From contig DDVS01000001.1 of NCBI GenBank assembly GCA_002345565.1, positions 56,712 through 120,711 of the forward strand: a stretch of 64,000 bases of DNA, given 5' to 3'. The position numbers and the translations under genes are program-made. This DNA is from Flavobacteriales bacterium UBA2306. Lineage in GTDB: Bacteria; Bacteroidota; Bacteroidia; Flavobacteriales; Weeksellaceae. The notes below the pieces were generated by a model, which worked only from the letters and a program-made list of their open reading frames with translations, was not told where the DNA came from and did not search any database. Below, one piece after another: positions 44,777 through 54,660 of the stretch (its first letter is position 1; the number at the start of each line of letters is the position of its first letter).

Positions 44777-47728
44777 ATGGGAAAATTAAATCAAAATGCT
44801 ACTCGTCCGTTACATCTGAACAGAGCGGCATGGTTTTTTGCTCTTACTTTTTTACCTTTTGGCATTTCACAGGCTCAAAAGACTAAGAAGGATAGTTTGA
44901 AGGAAACTAGCATAGACGAAGTTGTAGTGATCGGTTATGGAACTCAGAAAAAAACTGATGTCAACTCTGCTATTTCGTCTGTAAAGGCAAAAGATATTCA
45001 GGATCTGAAACAAACCTCTGTAGATCAGATGTTGCAAGGCAAGGTTGCTGGGGTTTCTGTTGCTAATAATAGTGGACAACCTGGTGCTGCTGTTTCTGTT
45101 AGGGTGAGAGGTGTTACCTCTCTTAATGGGACCAATGAGCCTTTGTATATCATTGATGGTGTTCCAGTTTCCGGTGATGCAACAGGCAAATCTACCTCAG
45201 GAAGACCGATTGCTGGAAATGATTTTTCTTCTACCGGAGGTTCTGGGAATGTAGCTGTTTCTCCAATTTCTTTTCTGAATCCTAATGATATAGAATCTAT
45301 AGATGTGCTGAAAGATGCTTCTGCAACTGCTATCTATGGTTCCAGAGGAGCAAATGGTGTAGTTATAATCACCACAAAGTCTGGTAAAAAAGGACAGGGA
45401 AAGGTGAGTTATGATGGTTTTACATCGGTAGCGAAAAATTATAAATATCTGGATGTTCTGAATCTTCGTCAATATGCGGAACTCCAAAACGCAATGGCTC
45501 CAATCAATGGAACCACAGTTAGACCAGAATTTGCGCATCCAGAATTATTGGGAGAAGGTACGGATTGGCAAAGAACTATTTATCAATCTGCAATTTCTCA
45601 AAGTCATCAGTTGGCTTTTTCCGGAGGTAAAGATGATGTTAATTACTATGCGTCATTAGGTTATCTGGATCAGAATGGTACCATTATCAATACTGGTATC
45701 AAAAGATATACCAGCCGATTCAATATCAACGCAAAAGTCAAACCTTGGTTGAAAATTGGTGCTAATTTGTCTGGTGGTATTTCTAATCAAAATTTTACCA
45801 TTAGCCAAAGTTATAATGGTTTGATTTCTAATACGTTGTTACAAGCTCCGGATTTGCCTGTTTATAATGCGGATGGAACTTATTCTTCACCGCCTGCTGG
45901 ACAGAATGTTAATTATTTCAATCCTGTTGCTGAGGCACTTACGAAGGTCAACAAATTGGTCAGAAAAAATTTCTTGGGAAATGTTTTTGCAGAGGGCGAC
46001 ATTTTGAAAGGACTTAAGTATCGTGTGGAATTGTCTGCTAATACAGAATTTGCAGAGAATACAGAATTTTGGCCTCAATATAACAGAGGATCTCAATCGA
46101 ATGATACAGCAGACCTTTGGGTTCGTAATAATGACTGGTATTCTACAAATATCAAGAATATCTTGACCTACGATAAAGCTTTTGGAAATCACAAGTTTAC
46201 ATTGATGGTTGGTCAGGAAGCTTTGGATAGTCATTGGAAATGGCAGAATGCAGAAGGACATGGTTTTAAGTCCAATGATGTGTATTCTATCAGTATGGCG
46301 GAAACAACAACAGTGCAAGGAGAGCCTGGAAGCGCATCTCTTTCATCTTACTTCGCAAGATTGATTTATGATTTCAATGGTAGATATGGGCTTTCTGCAT
46401 CTATAAGAAGAGATCAGTCTTCTAAGTTCGCTCCAGGAGTAAATGATGGGAAAAACCAGATCGGTTATTTTCCTAGTATCTCGGGGTCTTGGCGTGTAAC
46501 GAAAGAAAGTTTCATGCAATGGATTCCAGAGAATATCGTAAGCAATCTGAAGTTCCGTGCAGGGTATGGTGAAACAGGTAATCAGCAGATTTCTAATAAC
46601 TTGTATTCTTCTCAACTTACTATTTATAACACACCAGCTTATCTTAATAACCCTGATTTGAAGTGGGAGACAATGAAGCAGACCAATTTTGGTGTAGACC
46701 TTACTTTGATTAAAAAATTAAACATTACGTTTGACTGGTTTGATAAAACTTCTTCTGATTTCTTATTTCGACTTCCTTTACCAACTTATTTAACTGGCGG
46801 ATATTCTCAATATGGCGGTATAGAGGCTCCTTATTCAAATATTGGTAGCATGAGAAATAGAGGTATGGAAATTAACGCTTCTTATGAATTGAAAAATGAG
46901 AATTTTAGCTGGAATACAAGTCTTAATGTATCCAAATATAAGAACAAACTTCTCGAATTGGTAAACGGAATGTCTAATCTTACTGAAGAGGTAAATATTA
47001 ACGGTTACAAACCTATGATAGCTACAAATACGTTGATTGGTGGTGCTGTAGGAACTTTCTGGGGATTGCAGTCTGAAGGTATTTATAGAACAACATCTGA
47101 TCTTGTGGGAGCTCCTTCTACGATTTTTGGTTCTGCTCCTCAATTGGGTGATGTTAAATATGCTGATATCAATGGAGATGGTGTTATTAATGACTTGGAT
47201 CTTACAGTTATTGGGGATCCAAATCCGGATTTTACATTTGGTTTTACTAATACTTTCAGATATAAGAGCGTAGACCTTTCAATTTTTGTACAAGGTTCCG
47301 TAGGGAATGATATTCTCAATCTTACTAAAAGAAATGGAACTCAGAATGCTATGATGTATCAGAACCAATTGGTTGAGGCTTTGGACTATTGGAGTCCTAA
47401 TAATCCTAATGCCAGCCAGCCGAGATTGATCAATAGTGATTCTCATGCCAATATTATGATCTCTGATAGGTACGTGGAAAAAGGAGATTACATAAGGGTT
47501 CAGAATGTTACTTTGGGTTATACTCTTTCTCCCGAGTTTGCGAGCCAGTTAAAACTTTCTAGACTTAGGGTGTATTTGACGGCACAGAATCTATTTACAA
47601 TAACGAAGTATAGTGGTTATGATCCGGAGATTGGATCCTTCAATCAAAATGTTTTGTTGTCAGGGGTTGATAACGGTAGGTATCCAACACCTAGAACTTT
47701 TACTTTTGGAGTTAATTTAGACTTTTAA
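44777..47728 (+). CDS. SusC-like TonB-dependent outer-membrane transporter
   Basis: The 983-aa protein begins with a signal region (FFALTFLPFGISQAQ), a TonB-box-like IDEVVVIGYGTQKK, the plug domain with ATAIYGSRGANGVVIITTKSG (TonB_dep_Rec plug end), and a long barrel ending in FTFGVNLDF. The usual N-terminal carboxypeptidase-D-like domain between signal and plug is absent. It imports mannan oligosaccharides together with the SusD partner. It starts the plus-strand arm, 13 bp before susD. Confidence 0.95.
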   Translation: MGKLNQNATRPLHLNRAAWFFALTFLPFGISQAQKTKKDSLKETSIDEVVVIGYGTQKKTDVNSAISSVKAKDIQDLKQTSVDQMLQGKVAGVSVANNSGQPGAAVSVRVRGVTSLNGTNEPLYIIDGVPVSGDATGKSTSGRPIAGNDFSSTGGSGNVAVSPISFLNPNDIESIDVLKDASATAIYGSRGANGVVIITTKSGKKGQGKVSYDGFTSVAKNYKYLDVLNLRQYAELQNAMAPINGTTVRPEFAHPELLGEGTDWQRTIYQSAISQSHQLAFSGGKDDVNYYASLGYLDQNGTIINTGIKRYTSRFNINAKVKPWLKIGANLSGGISNQNFTISQSYNGLISNTLLQAPDLPVYNADGTYSSPPAGQNVNYFNPVAEALTKVNKLVRKNFLGNVFAEGDILKGLKYRVELSANTEFAENTEFWPQYNRGSQSNDTADLWVRNNDWYSTNIKNILTYDKAFGNHKFTLMVGQEALDSHWKWQNAEGHGFKSNDVYSISMAETTTVQGEPGSASLSSYFARLIYDFNGRYGLSASIRRDQSSKFAPGVNDGKNQIGYFPSISGSWRVTKESFMQWIPENIVSNLKFRAGYGETGNQQISNNLYSSQLTIYNTPAYLNNPDLKWETMKQTNFGVDLTLIKKLNITFDWFDKTSSDFLFRLPLPTYLTGGYSQYGGIEAPYSNIGSMRNRGMEINASYELKNENFSWNTSLNVSKYKNKLLELVNGMSNLTEEVNINGYKPMIATNTLIGGAVGTFWGLQSEGIYRTTSDLVGAPSTIFGSAPQLGDVKYADINGDGVINDLDLTVIGDPNPDFTFGFTNTFRYKSVDLSIFVQGSVGNDILNLTKRNGTQNAMMYQNQLVEALDYWSPNNPNASQPRLINSDSHANIMISDRYVEKGDYIRVQNVTLGYTLSPEFASQLKLSRLRVYLTAQNLFTITKYSGYDPEIGSFNQNVLLSGVDNGRYPTPRTFTFGVNLDF

Positions 47729-47741
47729 TATTCAGTTAATT

Positions 47742-49331
47742 ATGAAAACAAATTTCAAACAATATATTTTTGCAGGGTTACTTTTGGGAGGAGTGATATC
47801 TTGTACAGACGACTTTACAGATAGACCATCGGAAAGTTCGATAAGTGCCGATAATTATTATAGAAATGACGATCAGGTCCGCACAGCAACTGATGCTTTA
47901 TATTACAAAACTTGGTTCCAGTTCAATAATAAGTTTTTCTATGCTATTTCGGAAGTAGGCTCAGGTAATATGTACACCAATTCCTCTGATGTCAATGCAA
48001 TGAGAACATTTTCCATAACATCAATAGATGCAGAGATGTATGCGGGTTGGCAGTCACTTTGGGCTAATGTTGCACAAGCAAATTATTTAATTAATAATTT
48101 ACAAACCTATGCTGCTCCTTCTGTAAGCCCTTCTGTTGTTAATAATGCTTTAGGTGAAGCTTATTTCTTAAGAGCTACAGCTTACTTTTATTTGGTGAGA
48201 TTATGGGGGAATGTTCCAATTATAGTCAATAATTTGAATAATGTATCAAGTCCTCAACTCAATACTAATCCAGTCTCTGATGTTTATGAACTTATAAGAA
48301 GAGATTATACAAAAGCCATTGATCTTTTGGATTCCAAAACCCGTGGAGCTGCTTATGCTTCTAATGCTAAAGTATCAAAAGGTTCTGCGAAAGCAATGCT
48401 GGCAAAAGTTTATTTGTACAACAAGAACTATGCGATGGCAAAACAGTTGTCTGAAGAAGTTATCAATAGTGGGGAATTCAAATTGTTAGGTGGAACATCG
48501 CAATATTCTCTCACAGGGAAATCTTTCGCTGATTTGTTTTCATATGCTAATAACAATAATGAGGAGTCTATTTTTTCATTACAGTGGAAAGGAGATGCCA
48601 ACTATGGTTCTGCTAACAATTGTAATACTCAGTTCGGTATAAGCAATGGAGTTATCTCTACTTCTAATGCTTCTTATGGTGGTGTTTTTGGTCCTTCTCA
48701 GGATATCTTATCGCTTTATGAGACAGGGGATGCCAGAAGAAATCAGACGATAATGTTTCCAGGAAATGTCTATCCAGAAATGAAATATAAAGACGGACTG
48801 GAATTTAAAACGGGTTTGACGGTTCCGGCAGCTGACCAGATTGGTGGTCAAGGAGCTGGTGCAGCTATCAAGAAATATTGTCTGGGTATTGTGAATGGCA
48901 ATGTCACAGGTCCTGTGGATAGTTGGGCAATGATGAATAATAACACTTACATTATGCGTTATGCGGAGTTATTATTGATTCATGCGGAAAGTATTCTTGC
49001 TGGTGGAAGTTCGACTTCGGATGCTACTGCTTTGGCCTCTTATAATGCTGTAAGAAATAGGGCAGGTCTTTCCAGTGTTTCTTCTTTTACTTTTGATGAC
49101 CTATTCAAAGAAAGAAGAAAAGAGCTTGCTTTCGAGGGTGATTATTGGTTTGATCTGGGAAGAATAGATCGTAGTAAAGCTATTTCTATTATGTCTGCAC
49201 AAAATAGAGGAAATATGAACAATGCGGAGTATTACACTCCAACTGAATCCAGCTTTACATTACCTTATCCTGCAAATGACGTGGCTAAAAATCCTAAACT
49301 TTTGGAGCAACCCGTTCCTTATCAATTCTAA
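47742..49331 (+). CDS. SusD/RagB-family nutrient-binding lipoprotein
   Basis: The 529-aa lipoprotein (GGVISCTDDF, lipobox with Cys about 21) has RPSESSISADNYYRNDDQVRTATDALYY, YFYLVRLWGNVPI, and the C-terminal FKERRKELAFEGDYWFDLGR, all typical of SusD. It is an alpha-helical TPR protein at the outer surface that caps SusC and binds glycan. Gap to the next gene is 13 bp. Confidence 0.95.
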   Translation: MKTNFKQYIFAGLLLGGVISCTDDFTDRPSESSISADNYYRNDDQVRTATDALYYKTWFQFNNKFFYAISEVGSGNMYTNSSDVNAMRTFSITSIDAEMYAGWQSLWANVAQANYLINNLQTYAAPSVSPSVVNNALGEAYFLRATAYFYLVRLWGNVPIIVNNLNNVSSPQLNTNPVSDVYELIRRDYTKAIDLLDSKTRGAAYASNAKVSKGSAKAMLAKVYLYNKNYAMAKQLSEEVINSGEFKLLGGTSQYSLTGKSFADLFSYANNNNEESIFSLQWKGDANYGSANNCNTQFGISNGVISTSNASYGGVFGPSQDILSLYETGDARRNQTIMFPGNVYPEMKYKDGLEFKTGLTVPAADQIGGQGAGAAIKKYCLGIVNGNVTGPVDSWAMMNNNTYIMRYAELLLIHAESILAGGSSTSDATALASYNAVRNRAGLSSVSSFTFDDLFKERRKELAFEGDYWFDLGRIDRSKAISIMSAQNRGNMNNAEYYTPTESSFTLPYPANDVAKNPKLLEQPVPYQF

Positions 49332-49344
49332 TATTATTTGAACT

Positions 49345-50394
49345 ATGAAAACATTATTTTTTAAATCATATAAGTACGTTTCATTAGTAATATTATCACT
49401 AATAACTTTATATTCTTGTAATGACGACGACGCTACTTATCAGGCAACAGCTCCTTCGGTAGAGTTTGTGTCAGCTTCTGTAGATGCAGATGGGAAACCT
49501 GTTGATCCTCTTACTCCAACAACCATTGGTTATGCAAATAATACATATGTTATTCAAGGAAAAGGTTTTGCTAGTCTGAAACATATCTATTTTAATGAAA
49601 CCGAATCTTATTTTAATCCAAATTTAGTTACAGATACGCACATCATTGTTACAATTAATACCAATACACCATATGAAAATGGGAATAACAAACTTAAAAT
49701 TGTAACTGGAATTGGTACAGTAGAATATGACTTTGTGGTAGCGCCACCATCGCCGGTTTTTAAAAGCTTTAATCCTATTAATGCAGCAGACGGAGAAGAG
49801 GTGACACTTTACGGTAATTATTTTGTTAATCCTACTGTGAAAGTTGGAGATACCGAAGCAGAGATTATTTCTAAAAGTTTAACAGAAATGAAAATCAAAC
49901 TTCCAGCAAATTCTCAAGGTAAGAAAATTACAGTGACCACGCTTTCCGGAAATAATACATGGGGAACTGCAGTTGGAACTGCTATTTTTGATGACAAATT
50001 TTATGCTCCGTGGGATTTTGAAGCTTGGAACAATCATACGTATGTTACAGACCGTTCTGCGGCATTTCAAGGTAATGTATTTATCAAAAAAGAAATTAGC
50101 GGATGGGATAACATCCAAGGAAACTGGGGTTGGGATCAAGAAGCGGTAACCAAATATACAGGAATCAAATTTGCTGTTAGATCCGATGATGATGGAAAAT
50201 TAGAATTGATTTTCAATGGTGACTGGAGTGATGCAGAAGTAAGACAATTTAGTACCGGAAAAGATTGGAAGGAAGTGAAATTTACTTGGTCACAACTTAA
50301 TAACCCTGCTGCTGTACAGAATATAACATTCAAAGAATTTACTGGGAATAAGCACAATTATTATTTCGATAATATTACTTATACAACTGATTAA
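49345..50394 (+). CDS. Surface glycan-binding lipoprotein with IPT/TIG domains
   Basis: The 349-aa lipoprotein (LYSCNDDD, Cys about 26) has two IPT/TIG Ig-like repeats (NTYVIQGKGFASLKHIYFN and DGEEVTLYGNYFVNPTVKVG) and a C-terminal domain (PWDFEAWNNHTYVTD ... YYFDNITYTTD) like mannan-binding SGBPs of other loci. It would bind polysaccharide at the cell surface. It is followed by a clear terminator and ends the arm. Confidence 0.85.
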   Translation: MKTLFFKSYKYVSLVILSLITLYSCNDDDATYQATAPSVEFVSASVDADGKPVDPLTPTTIGYANNTYVIQGKGFASLKHIYFNETESYFNPNLVTDTHIIVTINTNTPYENGNNKLKIVTGIGTVEYDFVVAPPSPVFKSFNPINAADGEEVTLYGNYFVNPTVKVGDTEAEIISKSLTEMKIKLPANSQGKKITVTTLSGNNTWGTAVGTAIFDDKFYAPWDFEAWNNHTYVTDRSAAFQGNVFIKKEISGWDNIQGNWGWDQEAVTKYTGIKFAVRSDDDGKLELIFNGDWSDAEVRQFSTGKDWKEVKFTWSQLNNPAAVQNITFKEFTGNKHNYYFDNITYTTD

Positions 50395-50415
50395 TTAGAC
50401 AAATTTTTCAATGAT

Positions 50416-50446
50416 AAAAATCCTTCAAAAAAATGAAGGATTTTTT
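50416..50446 (+). terminator. Intrinsic terminator of the susCD arm
   Basis: AAAAATCCTTC (50416-50426) pairs with GAAGGATTTTT (50435-50445), with an 8-nt A-rich loop, followed by TTTTTT within the stem end. It lies 22 bp after the stop. Confidence 0.85.
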
Positions 50447-50682
50447 GTTGGTTGTTAGATTTATTTAAAATGACTGAAGATTTATGTAAATGATTTACCA
50501 AAATATAAATCAGTCTATGAAGCACATAAATAAATATAAAACGCTATATATGTCACAGTAGATTAGCTTGTTTTTAATTAGTTTGTTAGATAAATCTTTT
50601 TTTATATAGAGACTGATTAAATTTTTTTAATTGGAATTTTTAACACTCGTGGAATCATTTTAATTACAAAATTCTTTTAGAC

Positions 50683-50952
50683 TTAATCAATGATTTTTTT
50701 TCTCGGAAGTTTTATTTCATGATTTTGCGGATAAGGGTTTCTATGAGTGATACTCGCATCTTCACGAAGACTATTTCCAACTTCATTGGCTTTATCGCAC
50801 GAAGTTGGTTTTGGAAAAACGCTTTCAGGAATATTGTCATTGCACGAAGCGATGGAGCGTTGAAATGCTAAAAGACCTTTGATTGTTGTACCCAACCACA
50901 GTATTTTTAAAACAATGGGTAGAAACAATTTTTGAAACTGTTCCGAATTCAA
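50683..50952 (-). CDS. Unresolved small ORF, 89 aa
   Basis: The frame reads ...SCDKANEVGNSLREDASITHRN...PRKKIID. I do not recognise a family, and its start region overlaps the opposite-strand NUDIX pseudogene. It may be a chance ORF or part of a repetitive sequence. It is the only open frame of note in the 490 bp between the terminator and the pseudogene. Confidence 0.2.
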   Translation of the reverse strand: MNSEQFQKLFLPIVLKILWLGTTIKGLLAFQRSIASCNDNIPESVFPKPTSCDKANEVGNSLREDASITHRNPYPQNHEIKLPRKKIID

Positions 50953-51722
50953 AACTGAATGTGCTGAGCAATCTTGGAAATGGTTATGATCTTTCCAAAT
51001 TTGATAACAGAGATGGAGAAATCACTATGGTTTCAATAATATTGGCTTTTCAGAAAATATTACTCAAGATTTAGCCTCGAAATTTACACTTTACAGAGAA
51101 GAAGAAATTCGATTGTATATTTCTTATTTATTCAGAATTCAAGTTGAGAACGAATATCTTCTTGTAAAAAGTAGAACCAGAAATTATTTTCAGCCTGTTG
51201 GAGGATGTTATAAAACATTACCCGGTTCAGAAAAGATTTACGAAAAATTAGAGGTTAGACCGGATAGAAAATTTGAAACAGAAAAAGGAAATTGCTAAAA
51301 ATGATTTGATAGTGTATGTAAAAGGTAAGAATGTAATAGAATTTTTTAAATGATATGATTCAAAAGAAGATCGAGAAACTTCTCCTTGGAGAGAATTTTG
51401 TGAAGAGCTTCTTACAACGAAAATTTTACCAGGATGGGAATTCAGATATATAGATTATAAATTTAAAAAAACAATTAAAACCCCAATAATAGATTTGAAT
51501 ATGAAGGGGAAAGGAATGTTTGTTTATGATGTCTTTGATCTGGTAATTAATAATGAACAATTACCTATTTTAAAAAAACTGAAAGAAAATTCTTCCGAGA
51601 ATTATATTTGGGTTACAGATGAAATTATTCAAGGTTTGGGACATGATCAAGGTGCAAAAGGATACAAGTATGAAATTACTCCTCACACCAAGTATGCCCA
51701 AAATCTAAAATGGAATAAATAA
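50886..51722 (+). pseudogene. SMODS-associated NUDIX-domain protein (Sa_NUDIX), broken
   Basis: The parts are LSNLGNGYDLSKFDNRDG, then after a frameshift near 51035 NIGFSENITQDLASKF, REEEIRLYISYLFRIQVENEYLLV and YFQPVGGCYKTL. After a second frameshift near 51285 come KNDLIVYVKGKNVIEFFK, then a TGA at 51351 where the family has Trp, then SKEDRETSPWREFCEELL (NUDIX-type glutamates) and ITPHTKYAQNLKWNK. Sa_NUDIX proteins usually accompany CD-NTase (SMODS) anti-phage signalling genes. No partner gene remains here. The lesions make it non-functional. The identity rests on recalled consensus phrases. Confidence 0.75.
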
Positions 51723-51985
51723 AACATCAACTATCATTTAAATAGAAAAATCTTTAAATAAAAGTATCTAAAGGTTTTGCTATAATAGTAAGCAAACGAA
51801 GATTGAAATACCTTGTGTTTACAGAATTTATATTTAACAATGGTTATTTATGCCAGAGTCATCTAACTTGGAATCTTTTTTATTCCTAACTAGCCTTAAT
51901 TAGATTTCCGTATACCTATGTAACTCTTTTTTTAACAAACATTGCCTATTAAATCGGAACTTTTATGAGATAATGAATGATAAGA
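51723..51985. other. Intergenic, upstream flank of element copy 3
   Basis: Non-coding. The part from about 51850 (AGAGTCATCTAACTTGGAATC) resembles the upstream flank of copy 4 near 62910, but the small gene and ~450 bp found in copy 4 are missing, as if deleted between AAATCGGAA and GAGATAATGAATGA. Confidence 0.5.
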
Positions 51986-52046
51986 GTTTAGCGAGTTTAT
52001 CCAAATCTTCTACAAAAGTGTTCGGAAAATGCACCGCTGAGGTCAC
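51986..52046 (+). repeat. Dispersed 61-nt element core, copy 3
   Basis: Ungapped match to the other three cores. The peptide frame KSSTKVFGKCTAEVTN continues a few codons beyond and stops in the terminator. Downstream ~150 bp resemble those after copy 1. Confidence 0.8.
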
Positions 52047-52054
52047 AAATTGCC

Positions 52055-52093
52055 AAATGGCTCCAACTTAATACAAATTGAAGCCATTTTTTT
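52055..52093 (+). terminator. Intrinsic terminator after element copy 3
   Basis: AAATGGCT (52055-52062) pairs with AGCCATTT (52082-52089) followed by T; the loop is ~19 nt. It is related in sequence to the terminator of copy 1 but shorter. Confidence 0.75.
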
Positions 52094-52350
52094 GTTTTTT
52101 GATTCCAGAATAATCTGGATTAATCTTTTTTATTGTTTTAGTAAATTTAGGTTCGAAATAAAAAAACTAATAATTTTTTAATTATACTAATACATCTTAC
52201 AAATTACTGTGATTCTCTTGTTCAATAAAATATATAGTTGTCTTAATTCCTATTATATGAATCTAATCAAATAAATTTTCGAACTTTGGTAGAAACTTCC
52301 AGGAATGTGTCATTAGAACTGATTATTAATGCAGTTAGATTATGACTTAA

Positions 52351-52941
52351 CTATCTATTGTGGATGTTTGAATCTCTAAAAATCAAAGGCTTCATTTTTC
52401 TAAAAATCCAGAAAAACAATAAACCATTTAGAAAACCAAGAAATATCGGAACTATAACATCGGTAGGATAGTGTACGCCAAGGTAAATTCTGCTGTAGGA
52501 AACAAAAAATGCCCAAGGAAATAGAACGTATGGCAACCATCGGAGATTTTTAGAAGTCGTTTTGCTCAGGTAAGTGGCAAGTGAAAAAACATTTAATGTA
52601 TGAGCAGATACAAAACCATATTGTCCACCCGTATAACCATTGACGTAATGCAAAATATTTTGCAATCCTTCAGTGTGGCTGGGTCTCAATCTTTCAAAAA
52701 TTGGACGAATAATAGATGCTGCTAATTGGTCGCTCACAGTTATCAATGGAAGAATGAGGATAATCATCCACCAGCTTTGTTTTTTGTATTTTAAAATTAA
52801 AACGATTAAAATTGCAAGGTAAAATGGAACCCAGCTTAATTTTCCGCTTGCAAACCACATCACTTGATCCAAAAAATCTGTGTGATGGCCATTGATCCAT
52901 AAAAGGATTTCTTTATCTATTTTTAGTAAATATTCTTTCAT
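52351..52941 (-). CDS. PAP2-family phosphatase, membrane
   Basis: The 196-aa protein has several membrane helices and the PAP2 signature: RPIFERLRPSH (motif 1), YGFVSAHTLNVFSLA (motif 2, with Ser-Ala-His), SYSRIYLGVHYPTDV (motif 3). It dephosphorylates lipid phosphates such as undecaprenyl-PP. It lies at the end of the fluoride-linked operon, 2 bp behind the DUF190 gene. A role in fluoride is not known. Confidence 0.88.
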   Translation of the reverse strand: MKEYLLKIDKEILLWINGHHTDFLDQVMWFASGKLSWVPFYLAILIVLILKYKKQSWWMIILILPLITVSDQLAASIIRPIFERLRPSHTEGLQNILHYVNGYTGGQYGFVSAHTLNVFSLATYLSKTTSKNLRWLPYVLFPWAFFVSYSRIYLGVHYPTDVIVPIFLGFLNGLLFFWIFRKMKPLIFRDSNIHNR

Positions 52942-52943
52942 TT

Positions 52944-53327
52944 TTATTTTGTAGTGGAATGATAATTAAATTTATGATTATTAAAGAGGATTAAATGGGT
53001 TGCCCTTAAAAATTCCTCATTTTCATTTAAAAATGATTTTAATTTGTTGGATTCGTCAATCAACTCTAAGCAAGCAGTATTTTTAGATGAAGGAATCTCA
53101 GAAATATTGTACTGGATGAGGTCACTACTTAAATATCCGCTTTTTGCAGTGAAAATATTGGCTTGATGAATACCGCTTTTTTTTGCCATTTTCAAAAGAT
53201 ATTCTCCCAGATTATTATTCCAAAGTTTTTTCCAGAAGTTCTGATTTTTAACCGATTGCCCGTATCGGAAATATATTTTCAGGATGGCTAAATTTTCTGT
53301 GTGCATTGTCTTAATTTTAAAGTTCAT
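52944..53327 (-). CDS. DUF190-like protein
   Basis: The 127-aa protein (or 120 aa from a second Met at 53306) has AILKIYFRYGQSVKNQNFW, SGIHQANIFTAKSGYL and ACLELIDESNKLKSFL, a ferredoxin-like beta-alpha-beta pattern as in PII-like DUF190 proteins, which often sit beside fluoride exporters (CrcB or ClC). Its first ATG overlaps the ClC stop. It could be a regulatory partner of the exporter. The assignment is by recalled pattern. Confidence 0.6.
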   Translation of the reverse strand: MNFKIKTMHTENLAILKIYFRYGQSVKNQNFWKKLWNNNLGEYLLKMAKKSGIHQANIFTAKSGYLSSDLIQYNISEIPSSKNTACLELIDESNKLKSFLNENEEFLRATHLILFNNHKFNYHSTTK

Positions 53328-54621
53328 TTAATCTTTTTCCAGTGTAACTGCCAAATCGGTTGTGTTTTGGTTCGCCAATCATCTGTCTTCCATAGATACT
53401 GCTATGTCCTGAGAATAAATAAGCTACAACACACGCAATAGCGACATAAACCCCACAATCGTTCCCAAAAAGTTCTATTGCCATAATACTACAAGCCAGA
53501 GGTGTATTGGTGGCTCCGGCAAAAACCGCTACAAAGCCCATTCCTGCCAAAAGTCCCATCGGTAAAGGAATAAAATAACCCAGTGCATTTCCTAGTGCGG
53601 CACCAATAAAAAATAAAGGAGTCACTTCACCACCTTTAAATCCTGCGGCTAATGTAACGATGGTAAAAATCATTTTTAATGCAAAATCGTAGGCAGGTAA
53701 TTGCTGTTCAAAAGACGAAACGATGGTAGGAATGCCTAAGCCTATATATTTTGTCGTTCCTAAAGCCCAAACTGCGGTTGCAACTAAAATACCTCCAACC
53801 AAAGGACGTAAAGGTGGATAAGAAATTTTTGCTTTAAAAATTTTGCTTACCTGATGAATGGTTTTGCTGAAGATTGCAGCACAAAGTCCGAAGGCTATTC
53901 CTGCAAGGATGGCGTATAAACCATTTAAAAATGAAAAATCGGGAATGGTAGGGATGTGGTAATGGGTATGTCCTGTTTTCCAAAGTTTGGTGACTAGGTC
54001 TGCGATGATTGCCGATGCAAATGCCGGAAAAATCGAATCATATTTAAGTCTGCCAATCAGAAAAACTTCTAACCCGAAAATGGCGCCAGCTAATGGTGTT
54101 CCGAATACAGAACCAAAACCTGTGGCAATGGCAGAGATTATCAGAACTTTTCTCTCACTTGGTGTGAGTTTAAGTGGTTTAGTAAATTGGTCAGCAATAG
54201 ATCCGGCCATTTGTATTGCTGTTCCTTCTCTTCCTGCAGAACCTCCAAAAAGATGGGTAGCCAAAGTTCCGAGGTAAACAAAAGGTGCCATCCGAAATGG
54301 TATAATCTCTTTGGGATTGTGGATAGTATCAATCAGCAGATTATTGCCTGCTTCAACTTCTTTACCAAATTGATGATAAATATATCCGATTACAAACCCT
54401 GCAACCGGAAGTAAAGCAATCAACCAAAGATGATTTTCCCGAAAATCTGTCACCCAGCCTAATGTTTTTAAAAATAATGCCGATGCAGTTCCTATACAAG
54501 TTCCGATGACAAGGCTAATCAATAACCATTTAATAATGTAGGGAAGTGATGGGTAAGCTCTAAAAAAAGCTTTCGTTCTGATAAGGGACTTTTGCCCTTT
54601 CGATTTTTGATAATGACGCAT
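53317..54621 (-). CDS. ClC-type fluoride/proton antiporter candidate (EriC-F/CLC-F)
   Basis: The 434-aa membrane protein is a ClC family member with a signature GSAGREGTAIQMAGSIAD near residue 128; the GREGT variant, rather than GKEGP, is characteristic of fluoride-specific CLC-F proteins in my memory. It also has FKGGEVTPLFFIGAALGN. With a fluoride riboswitch in its leader, export of fluoride is the best call. It is the first gene of an operon with DUF190 and PAP2. Confidence 0.88.
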   Translation of the reverse strand: MRHYQKSKGQKSLIRTKAFFRAYPSLPYIIKWLLISLVIGTCIGTASALFLKTLGWVTDFRENHLWLIALLPVAGFVIGYIYHQFGKEVEAGNNLLIDTIHNPKEIIPFRMAPFVYLGTLATHLFGGSAGREGTAIQMAGSIADQFTKPLKLTPSERKVLIISAIATGFGSVFGTPLAGAIFGLEVFLIGRLKYDSIFPAFASAIIADLVTKLWKTGHTHYHIPTIPDFSFLNGLYAILAGIAFGLCAAIFSKTIHQVSKIFKAKISYPPLRPLVGGILVATAVWALGTTKYIGLGIPTIVSSFEQQLPAYDFALKMIFTIVTLAAGFKGGEVTPLFFIGAALGNALGYFIPLPMGLLAGMGFVAVFAGATNTPLACSIMAIELFGNDCGVYVAIACVVAYLFSGHSSIYGRQMIGEPKHNRFGSYTGKRLNEL

Positions 54622-54660
54622 AATATATCCTGACTAAATGTTGAACATTCAATTTTAATC

